64,000 bases of DNA, from NCBI GenBank assembly GCA_934101175.1, contig CAKOQC010000001.1:316350-380349 (forward strand), read 5' to 3'. The notes beneath the pieces are model-generated. The model was not told where the DNA came from and did not search any database. It saw only the letters and a program-made list of their open reading frames with translations. The position numbers and the translations under genes were made by a program. Each line of letters opens with the position of its first letter. Within the stretch, counting starts at the first letter, position 1. This document shows, piece by piece, positions 1 through 8,122 of this stretch. This stretch comes from RUG705 sp934101175. Its GTDB lineage: Bacteria; Bacillota_I; Bacilli_A; RF39; UBA660.

Positions 1-185
1 ACTTTATCAAAATCATAATTAAAATCTATTACTGCCCTCAAATAATCTTCTATATAAGAAACAAATAATAAAGCATTTATACTCTGATTACCAAGTCTAT
101 TTAATTCCTTATCTGTGTTAAGATAAATTCTCTCTAAAAGTTTTTTAACTTCCGGGAACTCATCCCAGTCATATTTGTATTTCAT
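1..185 (-). CDS. hypothetical protein, 5' part only (runs off left edge)
   Basis: An open frame starts at the ATG at 185 (MKYKYDWDEFPEVKK...) and continues without a stop through position 1, so about 61 residues are visible and the 3' end lies outside. It is charged and predicted helical, with no recognised motif. It lies 15 bp downstream of the next gene in the same direction, so it probably belongs to the same transcription unit. Function unknown. Confidence 0.6.
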   Translation of the reverse strand, partial: MKYKYDWDEFPEVKKLLERIYLNTDKELNRLGNQSINALLFVSYIEDYLRAVIDFNYDFDK

Positions 186-200
186 TTTTCTTTTTCTCTC

Positions 201-620
201 CTATTTTTCTATCATATTTAATAGATTAATTTTAAATATATCTTTCTCAGCATGAGACTTAGATACCATTACTCCTTTATATGTAGTAAGTTCTTTTTGA
301 TGTCCTTCTGTTAGGATATCATCAGGTGTAAGCGTATCTAACATAATAATTTTTTGATCATGATATACTGCATAATGCAAGATTATATCTCCATGCACTT
401 TATTAAACATACTATCAGTAGGTAATTTTAATTCATAATTAGTAATATTCTTCTCTTTATTATGAGATACCATTACTCCTAGAAAATTACCATCTCTTAA
501 TGAAGGATAAAAATCAAATAATAATTTCTTATAAGCTAACATATTATATTTTTTTACTGCTCTTTCTCTTTTTCTAAACTCATTTTCATTTAGATATTCT
601 ATTACATAATTATTATTCAT
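201..620 (-). CDS. hypothetical protein with an internally repeated GVMVS segment
   Basis: About 139 residues. The ATG at 620 is preferred over the upstream in-frame GTG because a GAGGGG ribosome site sits just before it. No signal peptide or membrane segment is seen. The motif GVMVS occurs twice, roughly 70 residues apart, each followed by a polar stretch and then a hydrophobic beta-like strand, suggesting two related half-domains. I do not recognise the family. It lies 46 bp after the 221-aa membrane protein gene and likely shares the promoter at 1363-1391. Confidence 0.7.
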   Translation of the reverse strand: MNNNYVIEYLNENEFRKRERAVKKYNMLAYKKLLFDFYPSLRDGNFLGVMVSHNKEKNITNYELKLPTDSMFNKVHGDIILHYAVYHDQKIIMLDTLTPDDILTEGHQKELTTYKGVMVSKSHAEKDIFKINLLNMIEK

Positions 621-666
621 TTTATCCACCCCTCTAATTATATTTTATATTTTAATTTTTATGCTT

Positions 667-1332
667 TTATTTTGTTTTTGTCTTTGTTTTAGCTTTATCT
701 CCAATAAATTCTACTGGTAATTCTAAAGCGTTATATATTTTTAATCTTTCACTCATAATTCTTAAATCATCTAAGCTAGCTTTATCCATAAAGTTAATAT
801 TGATTGCTTCAGGTACTAGTCCTTCTTCTTGTAAAGCTCTTTCCCCATCAAGAATTCTCTTTCCATCTTTAGATATATCTAAGATATTTGGATCATTCTC
901 TATTGCTTTTGGAAATTCATCTATATGTTCTAAGAAGTCAGCATATGTTTCTATTTGTTCTTTATGGTTAGGTTTTACAAATAATTCATTAGCAGCAGCT
1001 CCTAAAGCACTAACTGCTGTTCCTCCTGCTAAACATATTGCAAGTATTTCTTGTTGGTAGCTATAACTCAAGTAACCAAAGCTTGCTAATAATAATGCTG
1101 ATAATATTAATTTAAATGTAGCTTTATTATTAACTACTGTAGTCATATTAGCTATAACTTTTAAATATTGAGCAGTTAATCTCTCATATAATTTTTGTAC
1201 CATTTCTTCATTTAATTGATAAGTATTAGTCTTATCTTTAAATGTTGGTATAATTTGTCCTTTATCTTTCTTACAATCAATACTAGTAATAAATACTTCT
1301 GGATATTTAAAATATTTTGAATAATCTTTCAT
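667..1332 (-). CDS. uncharacterised membrane protein with central hydrophobic hairpin
   Basis: 221 residues. A soluble N-terminal segment of about 75 residues is followed by two closely spaced hydrophobic stretches (about residues 76-93 and 96-113), then a charged cytoplasmic-type C-terminal half ending in a KTKTKTK tail. The start is supported by AAAGGAGAG upstream of the ATG and by a strong promoter at 1363-1391. No family recognised. It lies downstream of the LXG-like gene but is separated from it by a terminator, so it begins its own transcription unit. Confidence 0.75.
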   Translation of the reverse strand: MKDYSKYFKYPEVFITSIDCKKDKGQIIPTFKDKTNTYQLNEEMVQKLYERLTAQYLKVIANMTTVVNNKATFKLILSALLLASFGYLSYSYQQEILAICLAGGTAVSALGAAANELFVKPNHKEQIETYADFLEHIDEFPKAIENDPNILDISKDGKRILDGERALQEEGLVPEAININFMDKASLDDLRIMSERLKIYNALELPVEFIGDKAKTKTKTK

Positions 1333-1362
1333 AATATCTCTCCTTTCATAAGTCGGACATAT

Positions 1363-1391
1363 ATGATATCATACATCTGTTTATTTGTCAA
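1363..1391 (-). promoter_or_regulatory. sigma-A-type promoter for the 221-aa membrane gene
   Basis: On the minus strand TTGACA (1391-1386) is followed by a 17-bp spacer and TATCAT (1368-1363). The start codon at 1332 lies about 30 bp downstream of the -10. Confidence 0.75.
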
Positions 1392-1395
1392 GAAA

Positions 1396-1415
1396 AACCT
1401 ATGAAATCATAGGTT
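1396..1415 (-). terminator. intrinsic terminator after the 872-aa gene
   Basis: AACCTATG pairs with CATAGGTT around a 4-nt loop, and on the minus strand the stem is followed by TTTTTC. It sits about 45 bp beyond the stop of the large gene and just upstream of the next promoter. Confidence 0.75.
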
Positions 1416-1460
1416 TAGCGTCTTATAAATATATTAATATAGGTGCGTTATAAACATACA

Positions 1461-4079
1461 CTATACTAAATTATAATATTGTGAATATACTTCCTTAAAT
1501 GCTTCTACTGTTTGTCCTCCATAGTATTCTTCATTAAATAACACTTTTAAATATCCTTCATATTGTACTATCTTATCAAATCCCGAAATATCTTGGTATT
1601 TTTCTAACACTTGATTATACATATTATCTGCTGTAGCTTTATCATGAAAATCATAATAGAATTCTACTCCATTAACATTTTCTCCATCATGCTTAACAAT
1701 AAGCTTGCATTCATTATTAACATTATATACTAATTGATTATCATTAGTAACTACATCATTATAATCAGGAAAATCATTATAGTCATTATCTTCTTGTGGT
1801 ATTTCCTCTTGAGGTTCACTTACATAGTTATTATTATTACTTCCTCCACCACTATTATTTGTAATATTATTATTAATATCCTTATTATTATTTTCTTTTT
1901 GTTCCTCTTCTTTAGTTACTTGATTTTGTTTAATATCATTTACTATATCATTAGCTACTTTATCAGCCACAGTCCCAGTAGCTTCACCTAATCCAGTAAT
2001 ACCCATTCCTGCCATAGCTCCACTGATAGTAGAAGATAAATCTTTAGCATCCATATCTCCCATAGCATCTACTTTTGGTGCTTCAATATTAGCCTTTGTT
2101 TCTTCTTCTAATTGTGGTTGTTCTTGTTCAACATCTTTTATTTCATCAGCTGAAGCATTATCTATATCTTTTAATCCTTCTAATTGTTCTAAGTATCTCT
2201 CAGCTTCTGCTATTACTTCTTTACATAATTCAATAGCCTTTTCTAATTGTGGAATTAAAGGATTAGGTACCCTTACATATGTAGCATTGCCATCTTTATC
2301 ATAACCAGAAAGTTCATCTACATACTCTGAAGCACTAGCTAGTGCTGTTTCTAATCCTTCTAACTGTGTTTTAAGATTAGTTATTTCTTGTCTAGTTTCA
2401 GGTATCTTAGAAGTATCTAATTCATCATATTGCATATACTCAAGAAGTTTATTATAAGCACTAATCATCCCCGTAATTAAACGTTCTGCATATTGTTGCT
2501 TATCTTGACATATCTCACTATATTCGTTAACTACTCCTCTAACTGTATCCCAAGCTTCTCCAGTTAAAGAACTAGTAGTTTCAGAAGCAAAATCCATAAG
2601 TTCTTTTTGTACACTATTAGTGTCATTTATATCTTGCATCAAAGCATTAATTAAAGCATTACCTGTAGAAGAAGCTTCTATTAGTTTAGCTCTACTTATT
2701 TTAATGTCTCCATCTGCATTCATTAATATATCTAAATTTGGATCTTTACTATAAAAATCACGATATACACTTAAATCAAGATTTTTCATCTCGTTAAGAG
2801 TAGCTTCCATTGTTCCTTCTCCAAGAGACTCTGCTAAATTATTATCAAGTTCACTCATTGATTTAGCAATAGTTAAAATATTTTGACATGTTGTATTTAA
2901 TGAGAAAAGGAAACTCTTACTCATATCAGAATAATCTTCAAAGGCCAAGTTAGCAGCAGCAAATGTTTGTGATCCATCTGGAGGTATATATACTCCATTT
3001 TGAGATAATAAATTTGTATTTCCTATTGCCATTCCTATTGCACATACATATTCATCTACTAAATCATAATCTACTGATACAGTCTCTCCATCACGATCTG
3101 GTTTGTGTAAAGGACTATCTTTTTCTTTATCTTTATCATTATCATCATTTTTATCACTAGGTGTATTTTTTGATGAATTACGATCACGACTATATACTGT
3201 TTTTAAATATTCTCCAAAACTCGTCTCATAAAATACTCCATCTTTTAAATAACCCCATGTATACTCATCCGGATTAGTATTGAAATTAACATTAGTTCCT
3301 CCACAACTATAATTAGAAAATTGTCTATGTTCTGTTTCTCCATTTTTCTTAACATTAGGAACAACTACTTCTAAGAATAACTTTTCAGCAAAGCCATGAT
3401 TATCATTAAAAGTACCCTGATCAGGAAACATCATCACTGCTACATTTACCCCAGTTTCAGAAAGTTTAACTAAATTAGTAGGTAAATAATATGTACCGTT
3501 TGTTCCATCTATATTCTGTGCTTCTACTGATGTAATACGTCCTGAAGGTATAAATGGACTTACTGTAGCAGAACTTGGATCAGTTATCGCTGGTTCTATT
3601 GCTACTACTGTTGTCCCATTCTGAATAAGTGTATCAATCATCTCTTGATTAAAAGCACTACCAGCTCTATCCCAATCTTCTTTTAAATCTATAGCATAAA
3701 TAACTTGTGGATCACATCCTGGATGTTTCTCTATATAATCTTTAGTACTTTCAAAGCCAATTAAATCAGAAGCGCTCCAAAAACCTCTTATTGGATCCGG
3801 TGGCGTAATACCCGTTCCTTCATATAATTGATTAACAACACCCTCCATTGCTTCATTTATTTGTGCTGTATATTCAGGGTTTGCAGACGGATAAAGTACT
3901 ACAATCGTATCAGGTTGATTATAATCCGAACGATATTCCACAGCTTCAGCACCACCTGATCCTGCATGATTAAAAACAACACTAGTGTCTTCTGTTATCT
4001 CCAAAGGGCAATATACAACTGTACCATCACCTAATGTATTCCATGCTCCTGGAGTTAATTTCTGTCCGTTAACTACCAT
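1461..4079 (-). CDS. large multidomain protein with LXG-like central region
   Basis: 872 residues, no signal peptide or membrane segment. Residues 1-300 look like a compact alpha/beta domain with a GSGG motif near residue 41 and several conserved-looking Trp and Cys residues. A charged linker (about 305-335) follows. Residues about 340-660 are helical and include an SLTGEAWDTVRG segment that resembles the W/G signature of LXG and WXG100 proteins secreted by type VII systems. Next come Asn-rich linkers (about 740-780) and a globular C-terminal domain of about 90 residues. I infer a type VII-type substrate or a cytosolic scaffold; no ESX machinery gene is in the window. A toxin activity cannot be assigned. 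Confidence 0.65.
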   Translation of the reverse strand: MVVNGQKLTPGAWNTLGDGTVVYCPLEITEDTSVVFNHAGSGGAEAVEYRSDYNQPDTIVVLYPSANPEYTAQINEAMEGVVNQLYEGTGITPPDPIRGFWSASDLIGFESTKDYIEKHPGCDPQVIYAIDLKEDWDRAGSAFNQEMIDTLIQNGTTVVAIEPAITDPSSATVSPFIPSGRITSVEAQNIDGTNGTYYLPTNLVKLSETGVNVAVMMFPDQGTFNDNHGFAEKLFLEVVVPNVKKNGETEHRQFSNYSCGGTNVNFNTNPDEYTWGYLKDGVFYETSFGEYLKTVYSRDRNSSKNTPSDKNDDNDKDKEKDSPLHKPDRDGETVSVDYDLVDEYVCAIGMAIGNTNLLSQNGVYIPPDGSQTFAAANLAFEDYSDMSKSFLFSLNTTCQNILTIAKSMSELDNNLAESLGEGTMEATLNEMKNLDLSVYRDFYSKDPNLDILMNADGDIKISRAKLIEASSTGNALINALMQDINDTNSVQKELMDFASETTSSLTGEAWDTVRGVVNEYSEICQDKQQYAERLITGMISAYNKLLEYMQYDELDTSKIPETRQEITNLKTQLEGLETALASASEYVDELSGYDKDGNATYVRVPNPLIPQLEKAIELCKEVIAEAERYLEQLEGLKDIDNASADEIKDVEQEQPQLEEETKANIEAPKVDAMGDMDAKDLSSTISGAMAGMGITGLGEATGTVADKVANDIVNDIKQNQVTKEEEQKENNNKDINNNITNNSGGGSNNNNYVSEPQEEIPQEDNDYNDFPDYNDVVTNDNQLVYNVNNECKLIVKHDGENVNGVEFYYDFHDKATADNMYNQVLEKYQDISGFDKIVQYEGYLKVLFNEEYYGGQTVEAFKEVYSQYYNLV

Positions 4080-4104
4080 TTATTTCACTTCCTATCATGT
4101 ACTA

Positions 4105-4133
4105 ATTATAATATATTTTTTTTATTTAGTAAA
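4105..4133 (-). promoter_or_regulatory. promoter for the 872-aa gene
   Basis: On the minus strand TTTACT (4133-4128), a 17-bp spacer and TATAAT (4110-4105) precede an AGGAAG ribosome site and the ATG at 4079. Confidence 0.6.
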
Positions 4134-4144
4134 GAAAAAAGACA

Positions 4145-4438
4145 TCATTTATAGATATCTTTAATATTATCAAGAGGAATATATTCATTATCTATTGTAA
4201 CTACATTATTCCCTCTAATTCCAATAATCTTTTTTTTAATAATCTCATTACCTATCACTATATTTACCATAGTCTGATATATAAAAGAAGTAGAATTAAT
4301 AATATCATTAACTTTCTTTCTAATATCATTACTATTCTTTATACTACTATTATTTTCTCTATCACTAGACATAAATACTTCTCTATTATTATGAAACTCT
4401 TTGTATTCTTTATTATGATATAATTCTGGTTTAGCCAT
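4145..4438 (-). CDS. small hypothetical protein
   Basis: About 97 residues. The ATG at 4438 (MAKPELYHN) is chosen because GGAGGATAAG precedes it; an in-frame ATG five codons upstream overlaps that ribosome site. The polar N-terminal half is probably disordered. The C-terminal half has alternating hydrophobic residues and an IRGNNVVTIDNEYIPL segment that could form a small beta-barrel. It lies upstream of the LXG-like gene and diverges from the SEDS gene. Function unknown. Confidence 0.65.
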   Translation of the reverse strand: MAKPELYHNKEYKEFHNNREVFMSSDRENNSSIKNSNDIRKKVNDIINSTSFIYQTMVNIVIGNEIIKKKIIGIRGNNVVTIDNEYIPLDNIKDIYK

Positions 4439-4556
4439 ATTCTTATCCTCCATTTAATAATATGGTATTATCTTCTCTTTTAGAAGATAACTTACTATTT
4501 CTATATATATTTATTTCTAAATGTGTTAAAATATAAATACAAGGAAAGTGATATAT

Positions 4557-5687
4557 ATGAAAAACATTTCTAAATTTAAAGTAGATTTAAGTATTCTTAT
4601 TCCTATTTTATTATTCTTTATTATTAGTATTATTTCTATATATTCTACAAGAAAGTTATTATCTACTGATTTTAGTAATTTATATATTAAGCAAATAATT
4701 TGGTATAGTCTAGGTATTATCTTAGCTTTTACTATGATGGCTTTAGGTAATAAATTTCTTTATAATAATGCTTATATTTTCTATCTAATTGGCATTATTT
4801 CTTTAGTATTAGTTCTCTTTTTTGGAGTTACTGTCAAAAATGCTACTTGTTGGTTTAAAATTCCTTTTCTAGGTACTATTCAACCTAGTGAATTTATGAA
4901 AATATTCTTAATCATAACTCTCTCTAGAATGATCGGAGATTTTAATGAGAATAATCCTAATCCTGATATAGTTGATGAATTCAAATTCATACTAAAAGTC
5001 TTAATAATAGTCTTTATTCCTTCAGTTCTAACTTTTATAGAACCCGATACTGGTGCTGTTATTATGTATTTAATTATCACTTTCGTTATGCTCTTTATCG
5101 GAGGTATAAGAAAAAGATGGTTTATCTTTACTATTGGTCTAGGCATTATTCTCTTATCCATCTTTTTCAGTATGTATTATTTCAAGCAAGATATGTTTAT
5201 TAATATTTTTGGTACCTCTTTCTTCTATCGTATGGATCGTATTACTAACTGGTCCACCTCAAGTGGTCTTCAATTAAGAAATTCTCTTATTGCTATTGGC
5301 TCTTCTGGTATCACCGGTCATGGCCTTAATAAAACTCCCATCTATTTTCCAGAAATGCAAACAGACTTTATCTTTGCTGTATTTGCATCAAATACCGGCT
5401 TTATCGGAGCTATCTCTTTAATAATTATCATGCTCTTCTTCGATTTAACTCTAATTAGTTATGTTAATAAAACAAGTAACACTATGGATAAATATGCTAT
5501 TGGTGGTATCATTGGTGTTCTTCTATTCCAACAAATATATAACATCTCTATGACTATAGGACTTCTCCCTATAATGGGTATTACCCTTCCCTTTATCTCA
5601 TACGGAGGTTCTTCCCTACTATCATATATGTTACTATTAGGAATAATCTTTAACGTATCTAATGAAAGTCTTCGTTATACTAACTAA
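4557..5687 (+). CDS. SEDS-family peptidoglycan polymerase (FtsW/RodA/SpoVE)
   Basis: About 376 residues with around ten membrane segments. Family signatures are visible: IQPSEFMKI near residue 107, a TDFIF segment near residue 265, and PFISYGGSS near the C-terminus. SEDS proteins polymerise lipid II glycan chains together with a class B PBP, in division, elongation or spore cortex synthesis. The loop after TDFIF reads ASNTGF rather than the usual GEELG, so the subfamily cannot be set confidently. The start is the ATG at 4557, spaced 8 nt from AAGGAAAG; the upstream GTG lies within that ribosome site. No PBP gene is adjacent. Confidence 0.88.
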   Translation: MKNISKFKVDLSILIPILLFFIISIISIYSTRKLLSTDFSNLYIKQIIWYSLGIILAFTMMALGNKFLYNNAYIFYLIGIISLVLVLFFGVTVKNATCWFKIPFLGTIQPSEFMKIFLIITLSRMIGDFNENNPNPDIVDEFKFILKVLIIVFIPSVLTFIEPDTGAVIMYLIITFVMLFIGGIRKRWFIFTIGLGIILLSIFFSMYYFKQDMFINIFGTSFFYRMDRITNWSTSSGLQLRNSLIAIGSSGITGHGLNKTPIYFPEMQTDFIFAVFASNTGFIGAISLIIIMLFFDLTLISYVNKTSNTMDKYAIGGIIGVLLFQQIYNISMTIGLLPIMGITLPFISYGGSSLLSYMLLLGIIFNVSNESLRYTN

Positions 5688-5752
5688 ACATATCTAATAT
5701 CTTTAATTTATTACTATTTCATGATATAATTCCTATAAGAAATGAGGTACTT

Positions 5753-7372
5753 ATGAATAAAATTAAAAATAATCTTAATATAATTATTACATCTATCTTT
5801 TTAAGTATAGCTATTAATATGGAAATACTTTTAAAAAATAATCCTGATACTATTAGGTTTCTTAGTAATACTAATTACTTCTACTTATTTATTAAATTTA
5901 TCCTCTTTGGAACTATTTCTTTTATATTACTAAAGTTCTTAATTAAAACAGTAGAAAAAATAAATCTTAATACTTATAAATATAAAGATAAACATATAAA
6001 AAAGGTATTCTTAATCTCTTTCACAGCCCTATTCACTATCTGGATAATATCTTACTTAACCTTTTTTCCAGGTGGTGGAGATTACGATACCTTCTATCAA
6101 TTAACTTCCCCTGGAGCAGCATCTAGCCAACATCCCATCGGTTATAGTTATCTATTAAATATCTTTACCATCAAATTAGGATACAATATCCTAGGTAATG
6201 GTATTATTGGTTTTGGAATATTTACTTTCCTTCAAATGATATTTATTATTTCTACATTATCTTATACTATGGCTTTTCTTGCTAAAAGAAATACTTCACC
6301 CATCCTCCTAAGTATCATTCTTGGTATATATACCTTTACTCCTATATATGCCACATATTCAATATTTGCAGTTAAAGATGTCTTATTTGCATGTCTATTA
6401 ATATACTTATTTCTACTTCTTATCAAAGTTATAGAAACAAAAGGAGAATATCTAAATAATAAATTCTTTATTATCTTCTATATTCTCTTAAACACTTCCC
6501 TATTCTTAACCAGATCCAATGCTTTTGTAATCTATATCATAACAACTATCATTCTAATTATACATTACAAAAAATATTTTAATAAAAAACTACTTATCTT
6601 ATTATTACTTCCCTTTATCATTAATACATCAGCAAATAAATTCATTCAAAAAAGATATAATGTAAAACATTATTTTCAAGAAAGCATGGCTATTCCCTTA
6701 CAACAAATATCTGCTGTTGTAGCATATGATGGTACTTTAAGTGAAGGCGAAAAAGACTTAGTAAGTCATCTTCTAAGTTTTGAAGAAATAAAAAAATCTT
6801 ATAACCATAGTACAGTCGATCCTATCAAGTGGCATCAAGACTTTGATAGAGAATATCTTCAAATAAATAAAGTTCGTTTTCTTAAAAACTGGACAACTAT
6901 ACTCCTAAAAAACTTTGATATTTATGTTGAAAGTTATGCTTATCAAACAGAAAGCTTCTGGAGTTTTGGTTTAATAACTACTGGTCATAATATGTATTTT
7001 GATGTCTTTAGTAATAAAACAGATGGATATGTAGAAAGTCAAAAAGAAAGATATAATCTATATCAAGAAGATCTATTCTCTGAAAACATTCAAGATAAAT
7101 TAGAAAACTTCTACTATAAGTATTCACAATATTTATATCCAGGACTATGCATATGGCTTATCATAATAAGCATGCTAATAACAAGTTATAAAAATAAAGA
7201 TTATACCCTTCTATATATTCCATATATTTCAATGTGGATTAGTATTATGTGTGCAACACCTCTATCATTCTCCTTAAGATACATGTTCCCATTCATTCTA
7301 ATCTTCCCTATCCTTATAAGCATTCCCATCATAATACCTAAAAGAGATTATTACTTACAATCTAAGTATTAA
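5753..7372 (+). CDS. polytopic membrane protein, DUF6020-like
   Basis: 539 residues, mostly hydrophobic, with about twelve membrane segments. An extracytoplasmic loop after the third segment carries FFPGGGDYDTFYQ and SSQHPIGYS, the pattern seen in DUF6020 membrane proteins, which resemble GT-C glycosyltransferases. Near residue 310 is a larger soluble loop. An AGGTACTT ribosome site precedes the ATG, and TATAAT at 5725-5730 is a plausible -10. It follows the SEDS gene by 65 bp in the same direction. A role in cell-surface glycan transfer is plausible but inferred. Confidence 0.75.
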   Translation: MNKIKNNLNIIITSIFLSIAINMEILLKNNPDTIRFLSNTNYFYLFIKFILFGTISFILLKFLIKTVEKINLNTYKYKDKHIKKVFLISFTALFTIWIISYLTFFPGGGDYDTFYQLTSPGAASSQHPIGYSYLLNIFTIKLGYNILGNGIIGFGIFTFLQMIFIISTLSYTMAFLAKRNTSPILLSIILGIYTFTPIYATYSIFAVKDVLFACLLIYLFLLLIKVIETKGEYLNNKFFIIFYILLNTSLFLTRSNAFVIYIITTIILIIHYKKYFNKKLLILLLLPFIINTSANKFIQKRYNVKHYFQESMAIPLQQISAVVAYDGTLSEGEKDLVSHLLSFEEIKKSYNHSTVDPIKWHQDFDREYLQINKVRFLKNWTTILLKNFDIYVESYAYQTESFWSFGLITTGHNMYFDVFSNKTDGYVESQKERYNLYQEDLFSENIQDKLENFYYKYSQYLYPGLCIWLIIISMLITSYKNKDYTLLYIPYISMWISIMCATPLSFSLRYMFPFILIFPILISIPIIIPKRDYYLQSKY

Positions 7373-7407
7373 TCTCTTTAACTTTTTATATCACTTTACC
7401 TAAAAAA

Positions 7408-7436
7408 TTAGCAATACAAAATTAATGTACTGCTAA
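7408..7436 (-). terminator. terminator downstream of the orphan cassette
   Basis: An 11-bp stem with one mismatch (TTAGCAATACA / TGTACTGCTAA) and a 7-nt loop. On the minus strand it is followed by TTTTTT, so it would end transcripts coming from the 7.9-9.8 kb surface gene after they pass through the orphan cassette. Confidence 0.6.
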
Positions 7437-7579
7437 TCATATTATCCCATTTTCAACATTTTATTACTCACAGGAACCTACTGTTTATGTATTTAATCAC
7501 TTGTGTGATTAGGAACTAAACCTCTACGATAATCCATATTTGTAATATCCTTGAATATTAAATACTGAAGACATAAGTC
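7437..7579. other. intergenic stretch with small hairpins, no gene seen
   Basis: No open frame of note. It holds the perfect inverted repeat TAATCAC-TTGT-GTGATTA at 7494-7511 and the tetraloop hairpin AAGAC-ATAA-GTCTT at 7568-7581, which abuts the end of the orphan cassette. Confidence 0.5.
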
Positions 7580-7738
7580 TTATATTGTAGTCTCAACTAC
7601 CAACGAAGAACGAAACCCGCCGTTGCTGAAGGCATCGCCATTGAGTCTGTCAAAGTTGAACACGCCGGCATTAGAACCATTATTATAGTTGCCACCGCGA
7701 CCCAACCATGGGTTATTGGCATTAACAAAGTTCGCGTT
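7580..7738 (-). pseudogene. orphan copy of the hypervariable C-terminal cassette
   Basis: Read on the minus strand, 159 bp encode NANFVNA...RGG...GVF...GFRSSLVV ending at a stop, aligned with the 159-bp tail of the surface gene at 7964-8122. The anchors NANFVNA, RGG, GVF and GFRSSLVV are identical, while most residues between them differ. There is an in-frame stop just upstream and no start codon, so it cannot be expressed alone. GC content is far above its surroundings, as in the tail of the intact gene. It could be a silent donor cassette, a variable-repeat remnant, or a decayed second target gene. It carries differences from the intact copy at C, G and T as well as A, so it is not a simple template repeat for that copy. 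Confidence 0.8.
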
Positions 7739-7799
7739 AACGGTTTAGTCCCTATATCAATGTTTAAAACATTAATACCATATTTTTTTGAAACCCCTC

Positions 7800-7836
7800 G
7801 TGTCACTTTTGTATTCACCAAAAATGACACTTTTTT
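7800..7836 (+). terminator. hairpin followed by T6 on the + strand
   Basis: GTGTCAcTTTTG pairs with CAAAAAtGACAC (one mismatch) around a short loop and is followed by TTTTTT on the + strand. It could end + strand transcription entering from the DUF6020-like gene. Confidence 0.5.
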
Positions 7837-7851
7837 AACCAAAACTCACCA

Positions 7852-7887
7852 GGTTCATTTTTGCAAAAAAAGAGGCAAAAATGAACC
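7852..7887. repeat. perfect 13-bp stem-loop between the two cassettes
   Basis: GGTTCATTTTTGC and GCAAAAATGAACC are perfect inverted repeats separated by 10 nt. No T-tract follows on either strand, so a simple terminator role is not obvious. It lies 77 bp beyond the stop of the intact surface gene. Confidence 0.7.
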
Positions 7888-7963
7888 ATCTTGTATCGTT
7901 ATGTTGTCTTTATTCCTTATTTTCCTGCCCTATTTAAGATTACCTTTTTACAGAGCAAGTCGC

Positions 7964-8122
7964 TTACGCTCCATCGACCACCAACGAAGAACGAAAACCG
8001 ATTTCGGTGGAGGCATTGCCCATGGTGGTGTGCCTGTCGAACACGCCGGACCCATATGAATCACCGCTATATACGCCCCCGCGACTGTACCACGAGACAG
8101 CGGCATTAACAAAATTTGCATT
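7964..8122 (-). other. candidate variable region of the surface protein
   Basis: This 159-bp block aligns end to end with the orphan cassette at 7580-7738. In the last 53 bp before the conserved 17-bp TTTCGTTCTTCGTTGGT run, about 19 positions differ, mostly at codon positions 1 and 2, so nearly every exposed residue changes while the framework is kept. The 17-bp identical run is where an initiation-of-homology element would lie in a retroelement target. Confidence 0.65.

Noticed and set aside
1734..3160. Two + strand ORFs (85 and 65 aa) rich in Ile, Leu and Tyr
   Set aside because: They are antisense shadows of the Asn/Asp-rich linkers of the 872-aa gene and lack ribosome sites.
4880..5161. 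93-aa minus-strand ORF inside the SEDS gene
   Set aside because: Antisense to a well-supported conserved gene.
7580..7738. Orphan cassette as a strict DGR template for the adjacent gene
   Set aside because: Differences from the intact copy occur at C, G and T as well as A, there is a codon-length difference in one loop, and no reverse transcriptase is nearby.
7597..7842. 81-aa minus-strand ORF across the orphan cassette
   Set aside because: It reads the cassette in the wrong frame; the homologous frame gives the conserved NANFVNA...GFRSSLVV sequence instead.
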